Notes: generated from the letters alone by a model not told the origin. Numbered from the stretch's first letter, positions 41,257 through 50,136 are shown. The stretch is DNA of 64,000 bases from Bradyrhizobium cytisi (GCF_008123515.1 NZ_VSSR01000018.1:29841-93840), one strand, 5' to 3'. A program made the numbers and translations.

Positions 41257-42480
41257 TCACACGTCCAGCCGGCTGAACACCAGGGTGGCGTTGGTGCCGC
41301 CGAAGCCGAAGGAGTTCGACAGCACGGTGCCGATTTTGACGTTGTCGATGCGCTTGCGCACGATCGGCATGTCGGCGAACACGGGATCGAGCTCCTGGAT
41401 GTGCGCGCTTTCGCAGATGAAACCGTTGTTCATCATCAGCATCGAATAGATCGCCTCCTGCACACCGGTCGCGCCCAGCGAGTGGCCGGTCAACGCCTTG
41501 GTCGCCGAGATCGGCGGGCACTTCTCGCCGGCGCCGAACACGCGGCGGAGCGCGTCGATTTCCGGCGGATCGCCGGCTGGCGTCGAGGTGGCGTGCGGAT
41601 TGATGTAGTCGACCTTGGTCTTCACCGTCGACATCGCCATGCGCATGCAGCGCTCGGCGCCTTCACCTGACGGCGCGACCATGTCGTAGCCGTCCGAGGT
41701 CGCGCCATAGCCGACGATCTCGCCGTAGATGCGCGCGCCGCGCGCCTTGGCGTGCTCAAGCTCTTCCAGGACGAGGACTCCGGCGCCGCCGGCGATGACA
41801 AAACCGTCGCGGTTGACATCATAGGGACGAGAGGCGGTGGCGGGGGTGTCGTTGTACTTCGACGACATCGCGCCCATGGCGTCGAACAGCACCGAGAGCG
41901 ACCAGTCCAGTTCCTCGCAGCCGCCGGCGAAGATGACGTCCTGCTTGCCGATCTGGATCGTCTCATAGGCGTTGCCGACGCAGTGGTTCGACGTCGCGCA
42001 GGCCGAGGAGATCGAATAGTTCACGCCCTTGATCTTGAACCAGGTCGCGAGCGTCGCCGACGCCGTGGACGACATCGCCTTCGGCACTGCAAAGGGACCG
42101 ACGCGCTTCGGTCCCTTGGTGCGGGTGATATCGGCGGCTTCGACGATAGTGCGCGCCGAGGGGCCGCCGGAGCCCATGATGATGCCGGTGCGGACGTTGG
42201 AGACTTCGTCAGGCGACAGACCGGAGTCCTGGATCGCCTGCTCCATCGCGACATGATTCCACGCCGCACCCTGACCGAGGAAACGCATGGCGCGGCGGTC
42301 AACCACTGTCGAAGGATCGAGCGTCGGCGCACCTTGCACCTGCGAGCGGAAGCCGAGCTCGGCATATTTCTCGGCCCGCGAAATGCCCGACTTCGCCTCG
42401 TGAAGGCTCGCAAGCACTTCCTGGGTGTTGTTTCCGATCGACGAGACGATTCCCATCCCGGTGACCACAACCCGCCTCAT
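41257..42480 (-). CDS. fabB: Beta-ketoacyl-ACP synthase I (FabB)
   Basis: The 407-residue condensing enzyme elongates acyl-ACP with malonyl-ACP and, with FabA, allows unsaturated fatty-acid synthesis. The catalytic triad is Cys in [14 protein letters not shown], His in [11 protein letters not shown] and His in [13 protein letters not shown]. FabB rather than FabF is supported by the adjacent fabA. It starts 40 bp downstream of the fabA stop. Confidence 0.93.
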   Translation of the reverse strand: MRRVVVTGMGIVSSIGNNTQEVLASLHEAKSGISRAEKYAELGFRSQVQGAPTLDPSTVVDRRAMRFLGQGAAWNHVAMEQAIQDSGLSPDEVSNVRTGIIMGSGGPSARTIVEAADITRTKGPKRVGPFAVPKAMSSTASATLATWFKIKGVNYSISSACATSNHCVGNAYETIQIGKQDVIFAGGCEELDWSLSVLFDAMGAMSSKYNDTPATASRPYDVNRDGFVIAGGAGVLVLEELEHAKARGARIYGEIVGYGATSDGYDMVAPSGEGAERCMRMAMSTVKTKVDYINPHATSTPAGDPPEIDALRRVFGAGEKCPPISATKALTGHSLGATGVQEAIYSMLMMNNGFICESAHIQELDPVFADMPIVRKRIDNVKIGTVLSNSFGFGGTNATLVFSRLDV

Positions 42481-42520
42481 GACAGCCTCGCCTAAATCGT
42501 TGTCTTTCTTGGTGATGCGC

Positions 42521-43042
42521 TCAGCCCAGGCTCACGCCTTGCTTGAACAAGCCGACCTTCAGCTCCTTCGCGCGATAAATAATCTGGTCATCGACCGAAA
42601 GCCATCCGTCGGCGATGCCGAGCACCAGCTTTGAACGCATCACGCGCTTGATATCGATGTTGTACACAACCTTGCGGGCCTCGGGCAGCACCTGGCCGCT
42701 GAACTTGAGCTCGTTCAGACCAAGCGCGCGGCCGCGACCTTCGCCGCCGCTCCAGCCCAGATAGAAGCCGACCATTTGCCACAGCGCGTCGAGGCCGAGG
42801 CAGCCGGGCATCACCGGATCGTTCTTGAAGTGGCAGCCGAAGAACCAGAGGTCCGCTTTCACGTCCAGCTCGGCACGCACGATTCCCTTGCCGAACTCGC
42901 CGCCGGTCTCCGAAATGTCCGTGATGCGGTCGAACATGAGCATTGGCGGCAGCGGCAGCTGGGCATTGCCCGGGCCGAACATCTCGCCGCGGGCACATGC
43001 CAGCAAATCTTCGTATTCGTAGCCGTTGCGCCTGTTCAGCAT
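42521..43042 (-). CDS. fabA: 3-hydroxydecanoyl-ACP dehydratase/isomerase FabA
   Basis: FabA (173 residues) dehydrates 3-hydroxydecanoyl-ACP and isomerises the product to the cis-3 form, the branch point to unsaturated fatty acids. The hot-dog fold motif [23 protein letters not shown] contains the catalytic His and Asp. I took the ATG at 43042, with GAGG upstream, giving [16 protein letters not shown]; the frame is open much further but not protein-like. It is divergent from irr. Confidence 0.95.
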   Translation of the reverse strand: MLNRRNGYEYEDLLACARGEMFGPGNAQLPLPPMLMFDRITDISETGGEFGKGIVRAELDVKADLWFFGCHFKNDPVMPGCLGLDALWQMVGFYLGWSGGEGRGRALGLNELKFSGQVLPEARKVVYNIDIKRVMRSKLVLGIADGWLSVDDQIIYRAKELKVGLFKQGVSLG

Positions 43043-43301
43043 GCGGAAGCCTCTGTTTGAACCCCGATTGAGCGGCGTTTCTGGCAAAAAATGGGCCCCG
43101 TTCTCGTTCGGAAAGCAACGCCAATTGCCGTCGCCAGGCGCAAATACCGAGAGCCGGATGGACTTCGGGCCGGGCCTCAATGCCTGGCTGCGCCAAAATC
43201 GGTTAAGCGGAACCGCGCGCTCTCTAACACAGGCCTTTTCGGGTAGCAAAGCGGGCCCATGAAGGTAAAATGACCAGGATCCGGCCAGGTTCCTCTGCTG
43301 A

Positions 43302-43316
43302 TTAGAACCGCTCTAG
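43302..43316. promoter_or_regulatory. Irr-box (ICE)-like element in the fabA-irr intergenic region
   Basis: TTAGAACCGCTCTAG matches the iron control element pattern TTAGAA-N3-TTCTAA at 10 of 12 fixed positions. It lies just upstream of the Fur hexamers of the irr promoter. Irr binding here would imply autoregulation or control of fabA; this is inference from the pattern. Confidence 0.4.
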
Positions 43317-43317
43317 T

Positions 43318-43340
43318 TGCGAGAAACTTGCATCTGCATC
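43318..43340 (+). promoter_or_regulatory. Fur-binding element of the irr promoter (three direct hexamers)
   Basis: TGCGAG (43318-43323), TGCATC (43329-43334) and TGCATC (43335-43340) are arranged as in the Fur-protected site described for the Bradyrhizobium japonicum irr promoter. They overlap the predicted -35 region, consistent with repression by Fur under iron-replete conditions. fur itself is at 14452. Confidence 0.8.
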
Positions 43341-43356
43341 TATCTGTCCATATATT
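43327..43356 (+). promoter_or_regulatory. Predicted irr promoter
   Basis: CTTGCA (43327-43332) and TATATT (43351-43356) are 18 bases apart, and lie 39-68 bp before the irr start. A perfect 9-bp inverted repeat, ATCTATCTG (43338-43346) and CAGATAGAT (43358-43366), surrounds the -10 element. The rest of the 43043-43394 gap must also contain the fabA promoter, which I could not place. Confidence 0.5.
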
Positions 43357-43394
43357 GCAGATAGATAGTGTTCACGCGTGCCCGAATTCTGGAA

Positions 43395-43886
43395 ATGAAC
43401 GAAAACAACGCCACCCACCACGACGAAGACGCCCATGCGGCGGCTCTTCTGTCCGGCCGTCAGCCGGCCCTGACCGGCTGCCCTTGGCACGACGTCAATG
43501 AAATGCTCCAGTCTGCCGGCCTGCGCCCGACGCGCCAGCGCATGGCGCTCGGCTGGCTGCTGTTCGGCAAGGGTGCACGCCACCTCACGGCTGAAATGCT
43601 CTACGAGGAAGCGACGCTGGCCAAGGTCCCGGTCTCGCTCGCGACCGTCTACAACACGCTGAACCAGCTGACCGATGCCGGCCTGCTGCGTCAGGTCAGT
43701 GTCGACGGCACCAAGACCTATTTCGACACCAACGTCACCACGCACCATCACTATTACCTCGAGAATAGCCACGAGCTGGTCGACATCGAGGATCCGCATC
43801 TGGCCCTGTCCAAGATGCCGGAGGTGCCGGAAGGCTACGAGATCGCGCGCATCGACATGGTCGTGCGCCTGCGCAAGAAGCGCTGA
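43395..43886 (+). CDS. irr: Iron response regulator Irr (Fur family, heme-responsive)
   Basis: Irr (163 residues) accumulates under iron limitation and represses or activates iron and heme genes; heme triggers its breakdown. The heme regulatory motif GCPWHDV places Cys at residue 29. The second, His-rich heme site is seen in TTHHHYYLENSHEL. The winged helix is SLATVYNTLNQLTDAGLLRQV. Length and motifs agree with Bradyrhizobium japonicum Irr. The ATG was chosen over a frame nine codons longer because it gives the known N-terminus behind TCTGGAA. Confidence 0.96.
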   Translation: MNENNATHHDEDAHAAALLSGRQPALTGCPWHDVNEMLQSAGLRPTRQRMALGWLLFGKGARHLTAEMLYEEATLAKVPVSLATVYNTLNQLTDAGLLRQVSVDGTKTYFDTNVTTHHHYYLENSHELVDIEDPHLALSKMPEVPEGYEIARIDMVVRLRKKR

Positions 43887-43913
43887 AATCGTCCCGAAAT
43901 CGCATTGAGTTCG

Positions 43914-43957
43914 TCATGGCGAGTTCGTCATGGCCCGGCTTTGTCCCGGCCATTGTC
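43914..43957. repeat. Half type A repeat with a direct duplication, irr terminator region
   Basis: GAGTTCGTCATGGC occurs twice in tandem, followed by ATGGCC...GGCCAT arms at 43930-43953. It lies between the convergent irr and SH3-protein genes and could end both transcripts. Confidence 0.5.
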
Positions 43958-43968
43958 GTTTCAGGCCG

Positions 43969-44499
43969 TCAGTTGACCTGCTCGTCGGCGTAGACGCCCC
44001 AGAGCCGTTCCTGCTGGATCCAGCCGTCAAAGCCGTCGCCGACGACGTGGCACCAGTTGGTCGTGCACTTCTTTACCTGCGTGACGACGCCGGCCTGGAG
44101 TTTCGCGGCCACGGCACTGTCGGCATCGGCGCGGTCATAGATCGGCGCGAGATCGTCCCTGTGCTTCATGGTCACCACCGCGGTGCGGCGGCCCGACAGC
44201 AGCGAATGATAGACCCAGCCCTCGGCGCCCTCGGAATCGCGCACCCGGCGCCAGTTCTCGAACTCGGCTGTGATTTCAACCGGCAGGCCGGACCGGGTGT
44301 AGACCCAGGCCACGTCATTGTCCTTGGTTGGCCCGGCGCGAACGTTGACGTGATCCGATTTGAGGCTGACATAGCGCGGCACCGGAAGGCCGCTGGCCGT
44401 CTGGGGGGTGTTGTCCTTGGCCGAGTGCCCGGGGCTGACCGAGGCGCTCAACCAGGTGCAAACGAGCGCCAGCACCGAACAAAAACGCCCCAACGCCAT
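43969..44499 (-). CDS. Exported protein with bacterial SH3 domains
   Basis: The 176-residue product starts with a signal peptide (hydrophobic residues ~5-20, cleavage near GHSA-KDN). Two SH3-type modules follow: VNVRAGPTKDNDVAWVYTRSG-like at ~50-105 and APIYDRADADSAVAAKLQAG at ~118-168. Such domains bind peptidoglycan or partner proteins in the periplasm. No enzymatic domain is present. It is convergent with irr. The family assignment is good and the function open. Confidence 0.82.
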   Translation of the reverse strand: MALGRFCSVLALVCTWLSASVSPGHSAKDNTPQTASGLPVPRYVSLKSDHVNVRAGPTKDNDVAWVYTRSGLPVEITAEFENWRRVRDSEGAEGWVYHSLLSGRRTAVVTMKHRDDLAPIYDRADADSAVAAKLQAGVVTQVKKCTTNWCHVVGDGFDGWIQQERLWGVYADEQVN

Positions 44500-44823
44500 T
44501 AACCCGTCTCCTGTCGAAGACCTGGCCAGACCAGGTCCTCACCCCAAATTCCAAAACCTGCCGTGCAAACCCCTCTCCCGCCCCACGCGGGTGTTCCCAA
44601 AGCCAAACCCGTGGTTCTTGTCTTGGCCCGGCCTTCTGCTAGAGAGGACGGACATCTGAACAACCGGTTTGCCCCGATTTTCCGGCCGGAAAGTTGGGGG
44701 AAAGCTTGAAGGAAACGCCGGGGACGACACGGCTAAGGCAGTGTCGAACAACCGGGTTAATGAGGCCTCAACAGCCGGCCTTTGGCGACAGAGGCGGCCT
44801 GCAACGCCTCATGAGGGCAGCAC
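44500..44823. other. Intergenic region upstream of the hydroxyacid dehydrogenase gene
   Basis: The 324-bp gap separates divergent genes. A promoter-like pair is at 44617-44644; otherwise I see short GC-rich inverted segments only and no convincing reading frame or RNA gene. Confidence 0.4.
44617..44644 (+). promoter_or_regulatory. Predicted promoter of the hydroxyacid dehydrogenase gene
   Basis: CTTGTC (44617-44622) and CTAGAG (44639-44644) are separated by 16 bases and resemble the alphaproteobacterial housekeeping promoter. It would give a leader of about 170 nt. Confidence 0.4.
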
Positions 44824-45825
44824 ATGTCGGTGAAGAAAAAGCCCCTCGTCGTGGTGACGCGCAAGCTGCCGGACTCGATCGAGACCCGGATGCGCGAACT
44901 GTTCGACGCACGCATCAATCTCGACGACACACCGATGTCGACCGAGCAGATCGCCGAAGCCGCGCGCACTGCCGACATCCTGGTTCCCACGGTCACCGAC
45001 CACATCAGCGCCGACATCGTCAATCAGCCCGACTGCAAGCTCCGCCTGATCGCCAATTTCGGCAACGGCGTCGACAATATCGACGTCGAGGCTGCGCATG
45101 CCCGCGGCATCACCGTCACCAACACGCCAAAGGTTCTGACCGAAGATACCGCCGACATGACGATGGCGCTGATCCTGGCGGTGCCGCGCCGGATGATCGA
45201 GGGCGCTTCCGTGCTGACGGAGGGAAAACCCTGGGCGGGCTGGTCGCCGACCTGGATGCTCGGCCACCGCATCGGGGGAAAACGCCTCGGCATCATCGGC
45301 ATGGGCCGCATCGGCCAGGCGGTCGCACGCCGCGCCCGCGCGTTCGGCTTGCAGATCCATTATCACAACCGCCGCCCCGTCGCGCCGAAGATCGCCGAAG
45401 AACTTGGCGCGACCTATTGGGAAAGCCTCGACCAGATGCTGGCGCGGATGGACATCATCTCGGTGAACTGTCCGCACACGCCAGCGACCTATCACCTGCT
45501 CTCGGCGCGCCGGCTGAAGCTGATCCGCAAGGACGCCTATATCGTCAACACCGCGCGCGGTGGAGTCACCGACGAAGACACGCTGATCAAGCTGATCGAA
45601 GCCGGCGAGATCGGCGGCGCCGGCCTCGACGTCTATGAGCACGAGCCGGCAGTCAACCCAAAGCTGGTGCGGCTTGCGAAAGCCGGCAAGGTGACGCTGA
45701 TGCCGCATATGGGCTCGGCCACGATCGAAGGCCGCGTCGAGATGGGCGAGAAGGTGATCATCAATATCCGCACCTTCCTCGACGCGCACAAGCCGCCGGA
45801 TCGCGTGTTGCCGAGCATGCTCTGA
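44824..45825 (+). CDS. D-isomer-specific 2-hydroxyacid dehydrogenase (glyoxylate/hydroxypyruvate reductase type)
   Basis: The 333-residue enzyme has the NAD(P)-binding motif GIIGMGRIGQAVARRARAFG at ~150-170. The catalytic residues are Arg in NTARGGVTDE, Glu in DVYEHEP and His in MPHMGSAT. It probably reduces glyoxylate or hydroxypyruvate. The exact substrate and cofactor preference are not certain. The downstream LysR gene is convergent and probably unrelated. Confidence 0.87.
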   Translation: MSVKKKPLVVVTRKLPDSIETRMRELFDARINLDDTPMSTEQIAEAARTADILVPTVTDHISADIVNQPDCKLRLIANFGNGVDNIDVEAAHARGITVTNTPKVLTEDTADMTMALILAVPRRMIEGASVLTEGKPWAGWSPTWMLGHRIGGKRLGIIGMGRIGQAVARRARAFGLQIHYHNRRPVAPKIAEELGATYWESLDQMLARMDIISVNCPHTPATYHLLSARRLKLIRKDAYIVNTARGGVTDEDTLIKLIEAGEIGGAGLDVYEHEPAVNPKLVRLAKAGKVTLMPHMGSATIEGRVEMGEKVIINIRTFLDAHKPPDRVLPSML

Positions 45826-45828
45826 GGC

Positions 45829-46740
45829 CTATTTGCCGCGCGTCTCGCGCTTGCGCCAATCGGCGACGAAATCGATGAAGGCGCGCAGCGCGGGCGGCAT
45901 CTGGCGCCGGCTCGGGTAGTACAGAAACGGGCCCGGGAACGGCTCGCACCAGTCTTCCATCAAGCTGACCAGCGCACCGGATTTCAGGGCGTCGCCGACA
46001 TAGCCATCGAGGCTTGCCCAGACGCCAGCGCCGCCGAGCGCGGCGCGCATGGCAAGACCCATATTGGTGGAAATCAGTTTTGCAGGCGGATCGACCTTCA
46101 CGATCTGGCCGGCCTTCTCGAACTCCCAGTCATGCATGACGCCGCTCGAATAGCGCGCGCGGATGCAGTCGTGGTCGAGCAAATCCTTCGGGTGCTTGGG
46201 CCTGCCGCGGCGCGCGACATAATCGGGCGAGGCGACGACGACATAGTGCTGCGGACCGCTCAGCGGGATCGCGACCATGTCCTGCGCAAGATGCTCGCCG
46301 TAACGCACGCCGGCGTCGTAGCCTGCGCTGACGATATCGACGAAGCCGCTCTCGGAAACGATATCGAGATCGACCTGCGGATGGGCCTGCAGGAACGGAA
46401 CGACCATCGGCGCCAGCACCAAATCGACCGCCGGCGGCGGCGCGTTGATGCGCAGGCGGCCTGAGGCGACCTCGCGCAGGCCCCGCACCTGATCCAGGGC
46501 GTCGCCGACGTCGCGCAAGGCCGGGGCCACCCGCGATAGCAACAGCTCCCCCGCCTCGGTCAGCGCGACGCTGCGGGTGGTGCGGTTCATCAGCCGGACC
46601 CCGAGGCGCTCCTCCAGGTCGCGCAGCCGCTGGCTAAGGCTCGACACCGACACGCGAATTTCGACCGCCGCGCGCCGGAAATTGCGGGTGCGGGCGATCG
46701 CCACGAAGGCGTCGAGATCGCGCAGGTCAGGATCAGCCAT
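45829..46740 (-). CDS. LysR-family transcriptional regulator
   Basis: The 303-residue protein has the winged helix at ~1-65 (LDAFVAIARTRNFRRAAVEI, SVSSLSQRLRDLEERLGVRL) and a LysR substrate-binding domain. It lacks the OxyR cysteines. It is divergent from an aldo-keto reductase gene 121 bp away, which is the likely target. The inverted repeat at 46741-46758 lies immediately before its start. The inducer is unknown. Confidence 0.88.
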   Translation of the reverse strand: MADPDLRDLDAFVAIARTRNFRRAAVEIRVSVSSLSQRLRDLEERLGVRLMNRTTRSVALTEAGELLLSRVAPALRDVGDALDQVRGLREVASGRLRINAPPPAVDLVLAPMVVPFLQAHPQVDLDIVSESGFVDIVSAGYDAGVRYGEHLAQDMVAIPLSGPQHYVVVASPDYVARRGRPKHPKDLLDHDCIRARYSSGVMHDWEFEKAGQIVKVDPPAKLISTNMGLAMRAALGGAGVWASLDGYVGDALKSGALVSLMEDWCEPFPGPFLYYPSRRQMPPALRAFIDFVADWRKRETRGK

Positions 46741-46758
46741 TGTTCGATATGATGAACA
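46741..46758. promoter_or_regulatory. LysR-type inverted repeat between the regulator and the aldo-keto reductase
   Basis: TGTTC-N8-GAACA contains the T-N11-A core of LysR boxes. It abuts the regulator start codon, a position suited to autorepression and activation of the divergent gene. Confidence 0.5.
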
Positions 46759-46861
46759 AGCTATTCCGCATTGTCCATCTTATCGCGGCAATGGGCCGGG
46801 CGCATATCTGGCCTCGTCACGCGGCGTCCATCGGGCGCCGCCTTTTTCAAGGAGAGTCATC

Positions 46862-47869
46862 ATGGAACAGCGCAAACTCGGTTCGACCGGCCCCAACGTC
46901 TCGAGCCTCGGCCTCGGCTGCATGGCGATGTCGGATGCCTATGGCCCGGCCGATCGCGGCGAGAGCATCGCCACGGTCCATGCAGCACTCGACGCGGGCA
47001 TCACGCTGCTCGACACCGGCGATTTCTACGCGATGGGCCACAATGAAATGCTGATCCGCGAGGCGCTGACGAACGTCCCCCGCGACAAGGTACAGCTCAG
47101 TGTGAAGTTCGGCGCGCTGCGCGGTCCCGCCGGCGAATTCGTTGGGTTCGATTCGCGGCCGGCTGCGACGAGAAACTTCCTCGCCTATTCGCTGCAACGA
47201 CTTGGCACCGACTACATCGACGTCTACCGCCCGGCGCGGCTCGATCCCAGCATTCCCATCGAGGAGACAATCGGCGGTCTCGCTGATCTCGTGAAGGCCG
47301 GCTACGTCAAGCATATCAGCCTGTCCGAGGTCGGCTCCGACACCATCCGCCGCGCGCATGCGGTGCATCCGATCGCCGATCTCCAGATCGAATATTCGCT
47401 GATCGAGCGCGGCATCGAGCGCGATATTCTGAAGACCTGCCGTGAGCTCGGCATCGCCATCACCGCTTACGGCGTGCTGGCGCGCGGCCTGATCAGCGGC
47501 CATTGGTCGAAGGACTCCGGCAAGACCGGCCGCGACTACCGTCTGATGAGCCCGCGCTTCCAGGGCGCGAACCTCGATGCCAATCTGGCGCTGGCGGAGC
47601 AGCTTCGCGCCATTGCCACAGAGATCGGCGCAACACCAGCGCAGGTCGCAATCACCTGGGTGGCGGCGCAAGGCCAGGAGATCGTGCCGCTGATCGGTGC
47701 CCGCACCCGCAAGCGCCTCACCGAAGCACTCGGCGCGACCAATGTGGCGCTGACGCCGGCTCATCTTGCGGCGCTTGCAAAGGCGTTTCCGCCCAACATC
47801 GCTTCCGGCACGCGCTATGCGGCCGAGCAGATGGCGCATCTCGACAGCGAGAAGCCGGCCACGGCGTAA
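46862..47869 (+). CDS. Aldo-keto reductase
   Basis: The 335-residue TIM-barrel oxidoreductase starts MEQRKLGSTGPNVSSLGLGCM. The catalytic Asp and Tyr lie in LLDTGDFYAMGHNEML, and the Lys is in LSVKFGAL. The position normally holding the catalytic His reads YRPARLDP, with no His, as in one AKR subgroup. It is expected to reduce an aldehyde or ketone with NADPH. The start ATG has AAGGAGAG upstream. Divergent LysR regulator at 45829. Confidence 0.87.
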   Translation: MEQRKLGSTGPNVSSLGLGCMAMSDAYGPADRGESIATVHAALDAGITLLDTGDFYAMGHNEMLIREALTNVPRDKVQLSVKFGALRGPAGEFVGFDSRPAATRNFLAYSLQRLGTDYIDVYRPARLDPSIPIEETIGGLADLVKAGYVKHISLSEVGSDTIRRAHAVHPIADLQIEYSLIERGIERDILKTCRELGIAITAYGVLARGLISGHWSKDSGKTGRDYRLMSPRFQGANLDANLALAEQLRAIATEIGATPAQVAITWVAAQGQEIVPLIGARTRKRLTEALGATNVALTPAHLAALAKAFPPNIASGTRYAAEQMAHLDSEKPATA

Positions 47870-47877
47870 CAGCGCGA

Positions 47878-48681
47878 TCAGGTGCGATGGGCGCTAAGGT
47901 CAGTCATGACCGGCCCATCGCCATTAAGCGGATTGGCCGGATCGCGCCCGTAGCGCAGCGTCTCGAAGCGCATCGCGCGCGCATCGATCATCAGGAGGCG
48001 GCCGACCAGGCCATCGCCAAAACCGACGATCTCGCGGATCGCCTCCAGCGCCATCATCGAGCCCATCACGCCCGCAAGCGCGCCCATGACGCCGGCCTCC
48101 GCGCAGGCCGGCACGGTGCCCGGCGGGGGCGCCTCCGGAAACAGACAGCGATAGGTCGGGTTAAATTCGCCCTGCTCGTTTGTCTCATATGCGCGGATGG
48201 TGGTGAGCGAGCCGTCGAAGGTGCCGAGCGCCGCGGTGATCAGCGGCCGCTTCGCAAAAAAACAGGCATCCGAGACCAGATAGCGTGTCGAGAAATTGTC
48301 AGAGCCATCGAGCACCAGGTCGTAATCGCCGATCAGGCCCAGCGCATTGTCGGCATTGAGCCAGGTGGCGTGGCCGACGAAGCGGACATGCGGATTGAGC
48401 GCCGCGATCCGCTCGGCCGCGCTCTCGACCTTGTGCCGGCCGATGTCAGGCGTCGTATGGATGACCTGGCGCTGAAGGTTGGACAGCGACACGACGTCGT
48501 CATCGACCACGCCGAGCGTGCCAATGCCGGCCGCCGCCAGATACATCAGGGCCGGCGCGCCGAGCCCGCCGGCGCCGATCACCAGCGCGGAGGCTCGCTT
48601 CAGCGCAGCCTGGCCCGGGCCGCCGACATCGCGCAGCACGATATGGCGGGCATAGCGTTCGAGTTCATCCGGGCTGAGCAC
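47878..48681 (-). CDS. moeB: HesA/MoeB/ThiF-family adenylyltransferase
   Basis: The 267-residue E1-like protein would adenylate the C-terminal Gly-Gly of a ubiquitin-fold sulfur carrier such as MoaD. The ATP site VIGAGGLGAPALMYLAAAGIG and Arg/Asp residues in LSNLQRQVIH are present. Of the two zinc-binding CxxC pairs known in Escherichia coli MoeB, only one Cys remains (TYRCLFP); the second pair reads RDPANPLNG. So the structural zinc is probably absent. MoeB is the best name but ThiF function is also possible. It is convergent with the aldo-keto reductase gene. Confidence 0.8.
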   Translation of the reverse strand: MLSPDELERYARHIVLRDVGGPGQAALKRASALVIGAGGLGAPALMYLAAAGIGTLGVVDDDVVSLSNLQRQVIHTTPDIGRHKVESAAERIAALNPHVRFVGHATWLNADNALGLIGDYDLVLDGSDNFSTRYLVSDACFFAKRPLITAALGTFDGSLTTIRAYETNEQGEFNPTYRCLFPEAPPPGTVPACAEAGVMGALAGVMGSMMALEAIREIVGFGDGLVGRLLMIDARAMRFETLRYGRDPANPLNGDGPVMTDLSAHRT

Positions 48682-48772
48682 CTTCTCTTACTCCTGAACC
48701 GCCCCAACATTGTTCGCGACCAACGAGATGTGCTTCAATGGCGGCGCGTTCAATGGGCTGGCTGGATTTGTC

Positions 48773-50134
48773 ATGAGATCGATGCTTGCGGCAACACTGA
48801 TGTTGGCGTCTGCCACAGGCGCCAGCGCCCAGACGACGACGCCACAGGTCCCGGGCACCAAGCCGAAGGTGGTCCAGACCGTTCCGATCAAGCCGCCTGC
48901 CCTGCAAACGCCGTCGGAAACCGCGGATGGGATGGCGCAGGCCGAGCGGCTGTCGCTTCAGTCCGACCTCGCCTGGGTCGGCGAATATAACGGCGCCATC
49001 ACCGGCGACGTCAGCTCGCGCATGGTCGACGCCATCAAGGAGTACCAGAAGAACAAGGGCGGCAAGCCAACCGGCGTGCTCAATCCGCAGGAGCGCGCCG
49101 CGCTCGCCGAGACCGCGCGGCGCAAGCAGGACAGCGTCGGCTGGAAAATCGTGACGGAGATGACCAGCGGCGCGCGGCTCGGCATTCCCTCAAAGCTGGT
49201 GCCGCAGCAGGCCACCGACGCCAACGGCTCGAAATGGACCTCGCCGACCGGAACGGTGCAGGTGCTGCTGAGCCGTCGCAAGGAGGCGAACCCGACCACG
49301 GCAAAACTCGCGGAAGCCGAGAAGAAGGAGCCGGCCGGACGCAAGGTCGACTACACCGTGGTGAAGCCCGACTTCTTCGTGCTGTCGGGATTGCAGGGCC
49401 TGAAGAAGTTTTACGTGCGCGGCACTTTCAAGGGCGACGAGGTCCGCATCATGACGATCTTGTACGACCAGGCGACCGAGAACACGGTCGAGCCGGTCGT
49501 GATCGCCATGTCGAGTGCGTTCAATGCGTTCCCGTCGGGGCCGCTAGTCGGACCGCCGCCGCGCAAGAACGTCGAATATGGCACCGGCATCGTCGTCAGC
49601 GACGACGGCGCGATCCTGGCCGACCGTCTCGTCACGGATTCCTGTCTCGCCATCACCATCGGCGGCTACGGCAATGCCGATCGTCTCGCCGAGGACAAGG
49701 AGCACGACCTCGCGCTGCTGCACATCTATGGCGCACGCGGCCTGAAGCCGCTCAGCCTCGCCGGCGGCCCAGCGAAGGCAAGTGTCGATGTCGTCGGCAT
49801 CGCCGATCCGCGGAGCCAGCGCGGCGCGGCCGGTGTATCGAGCATCAAGGCTGCGCTGGCATCTGTCGGTGGCGGCGATGCTGCGCTGTCGCCGCCGCCG
49901 GCGGTTGGATTTTCCGGCGGCCCGGCAATCGACGGCGACGGCAAGTTCTCGGGCGTTACGCTGTTGAAGCCGGCGATGGTTGCGGGACCGGCAAATGCAG
50001 TGCCGGCGTCACAGGCCGTGATGGTCGCAGCAGATACGGTACGCGATTTCCTGAAGGCGAGCGGCGTTACCGCGAACGGCGCGTCAACAGATGCGAAGGC
50101 GGCGGTCGTCCGCGTGATCTGCGTGCGGAAATGA
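48773..50134 (+). CDS. Exported trypsin-fold protein with peptidoglycan-binding-like N-terminus, probably inactive protease
   Basis: The product (453 residues from the ATG at 48773) begins with a signal peptide ending GASAQ. Residues ~55-105 resemble a peptidoglycan-binding helical module (LQSDLAWVGEYNGAITGDV). A trypsin-like domain occupies ~270-450. Ser is kept in VGFSGGPAID and an Asp in EHDLALLHIYGARG, but the strand that should hold the catalytic His reads ILADRLVTDSCLAITI and contains no His. I therefore infer a binding role rather than proteolysis. An earlier in-frame ATG at 48728 is possible. Confidence 0.75.
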   Translation: MRSMLAATLMLASATGASAQTTTPQVPGTKPKVVQTVPIKPPALQTPSETADGMAQAERLSLQSDLAWVGEYNGAITGDVSSRMVDAIKEYQKNKGGKPTGVLNPQERAALAETARRKQDSVGWKIVTEMTSGARLGIPSKLVPQQATDANGSKWTSPTGTVQVLLSRRKEANPTTAKLAEAEKKEPAGRKVDYTVVKPDFFVLSGLQGLKKFYVRGTFKGDEVRIMTILYDQATENTVEPVVIAMSSAFNAFPSGPLVGPPPRKNVEYGTGIVVSDDGAILADRLVTDSCLAITIGGYGNADRLAEDKEHDLALLHIYGARGLKPLSLAGGPAKASVDVVGIADPRSQRGAAGVSSIKAALASVGGGDAALSPPPAVGFSGGPAIDGDGKFSGVTLLKPAMVAGPANAVPASQAVMVAADTVRDFLKASGVTANGASTDAKAAVVRVICVRK

Positions 50135-50136
50135 CT

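Noticed and set aside
44694..45638. A 314-codon frame overlapping the hydroxyacid dehydrogenase
   Set aside because: It is a frame-shifted shadow, low in hydrophobic residues and very rich in Arg and His.
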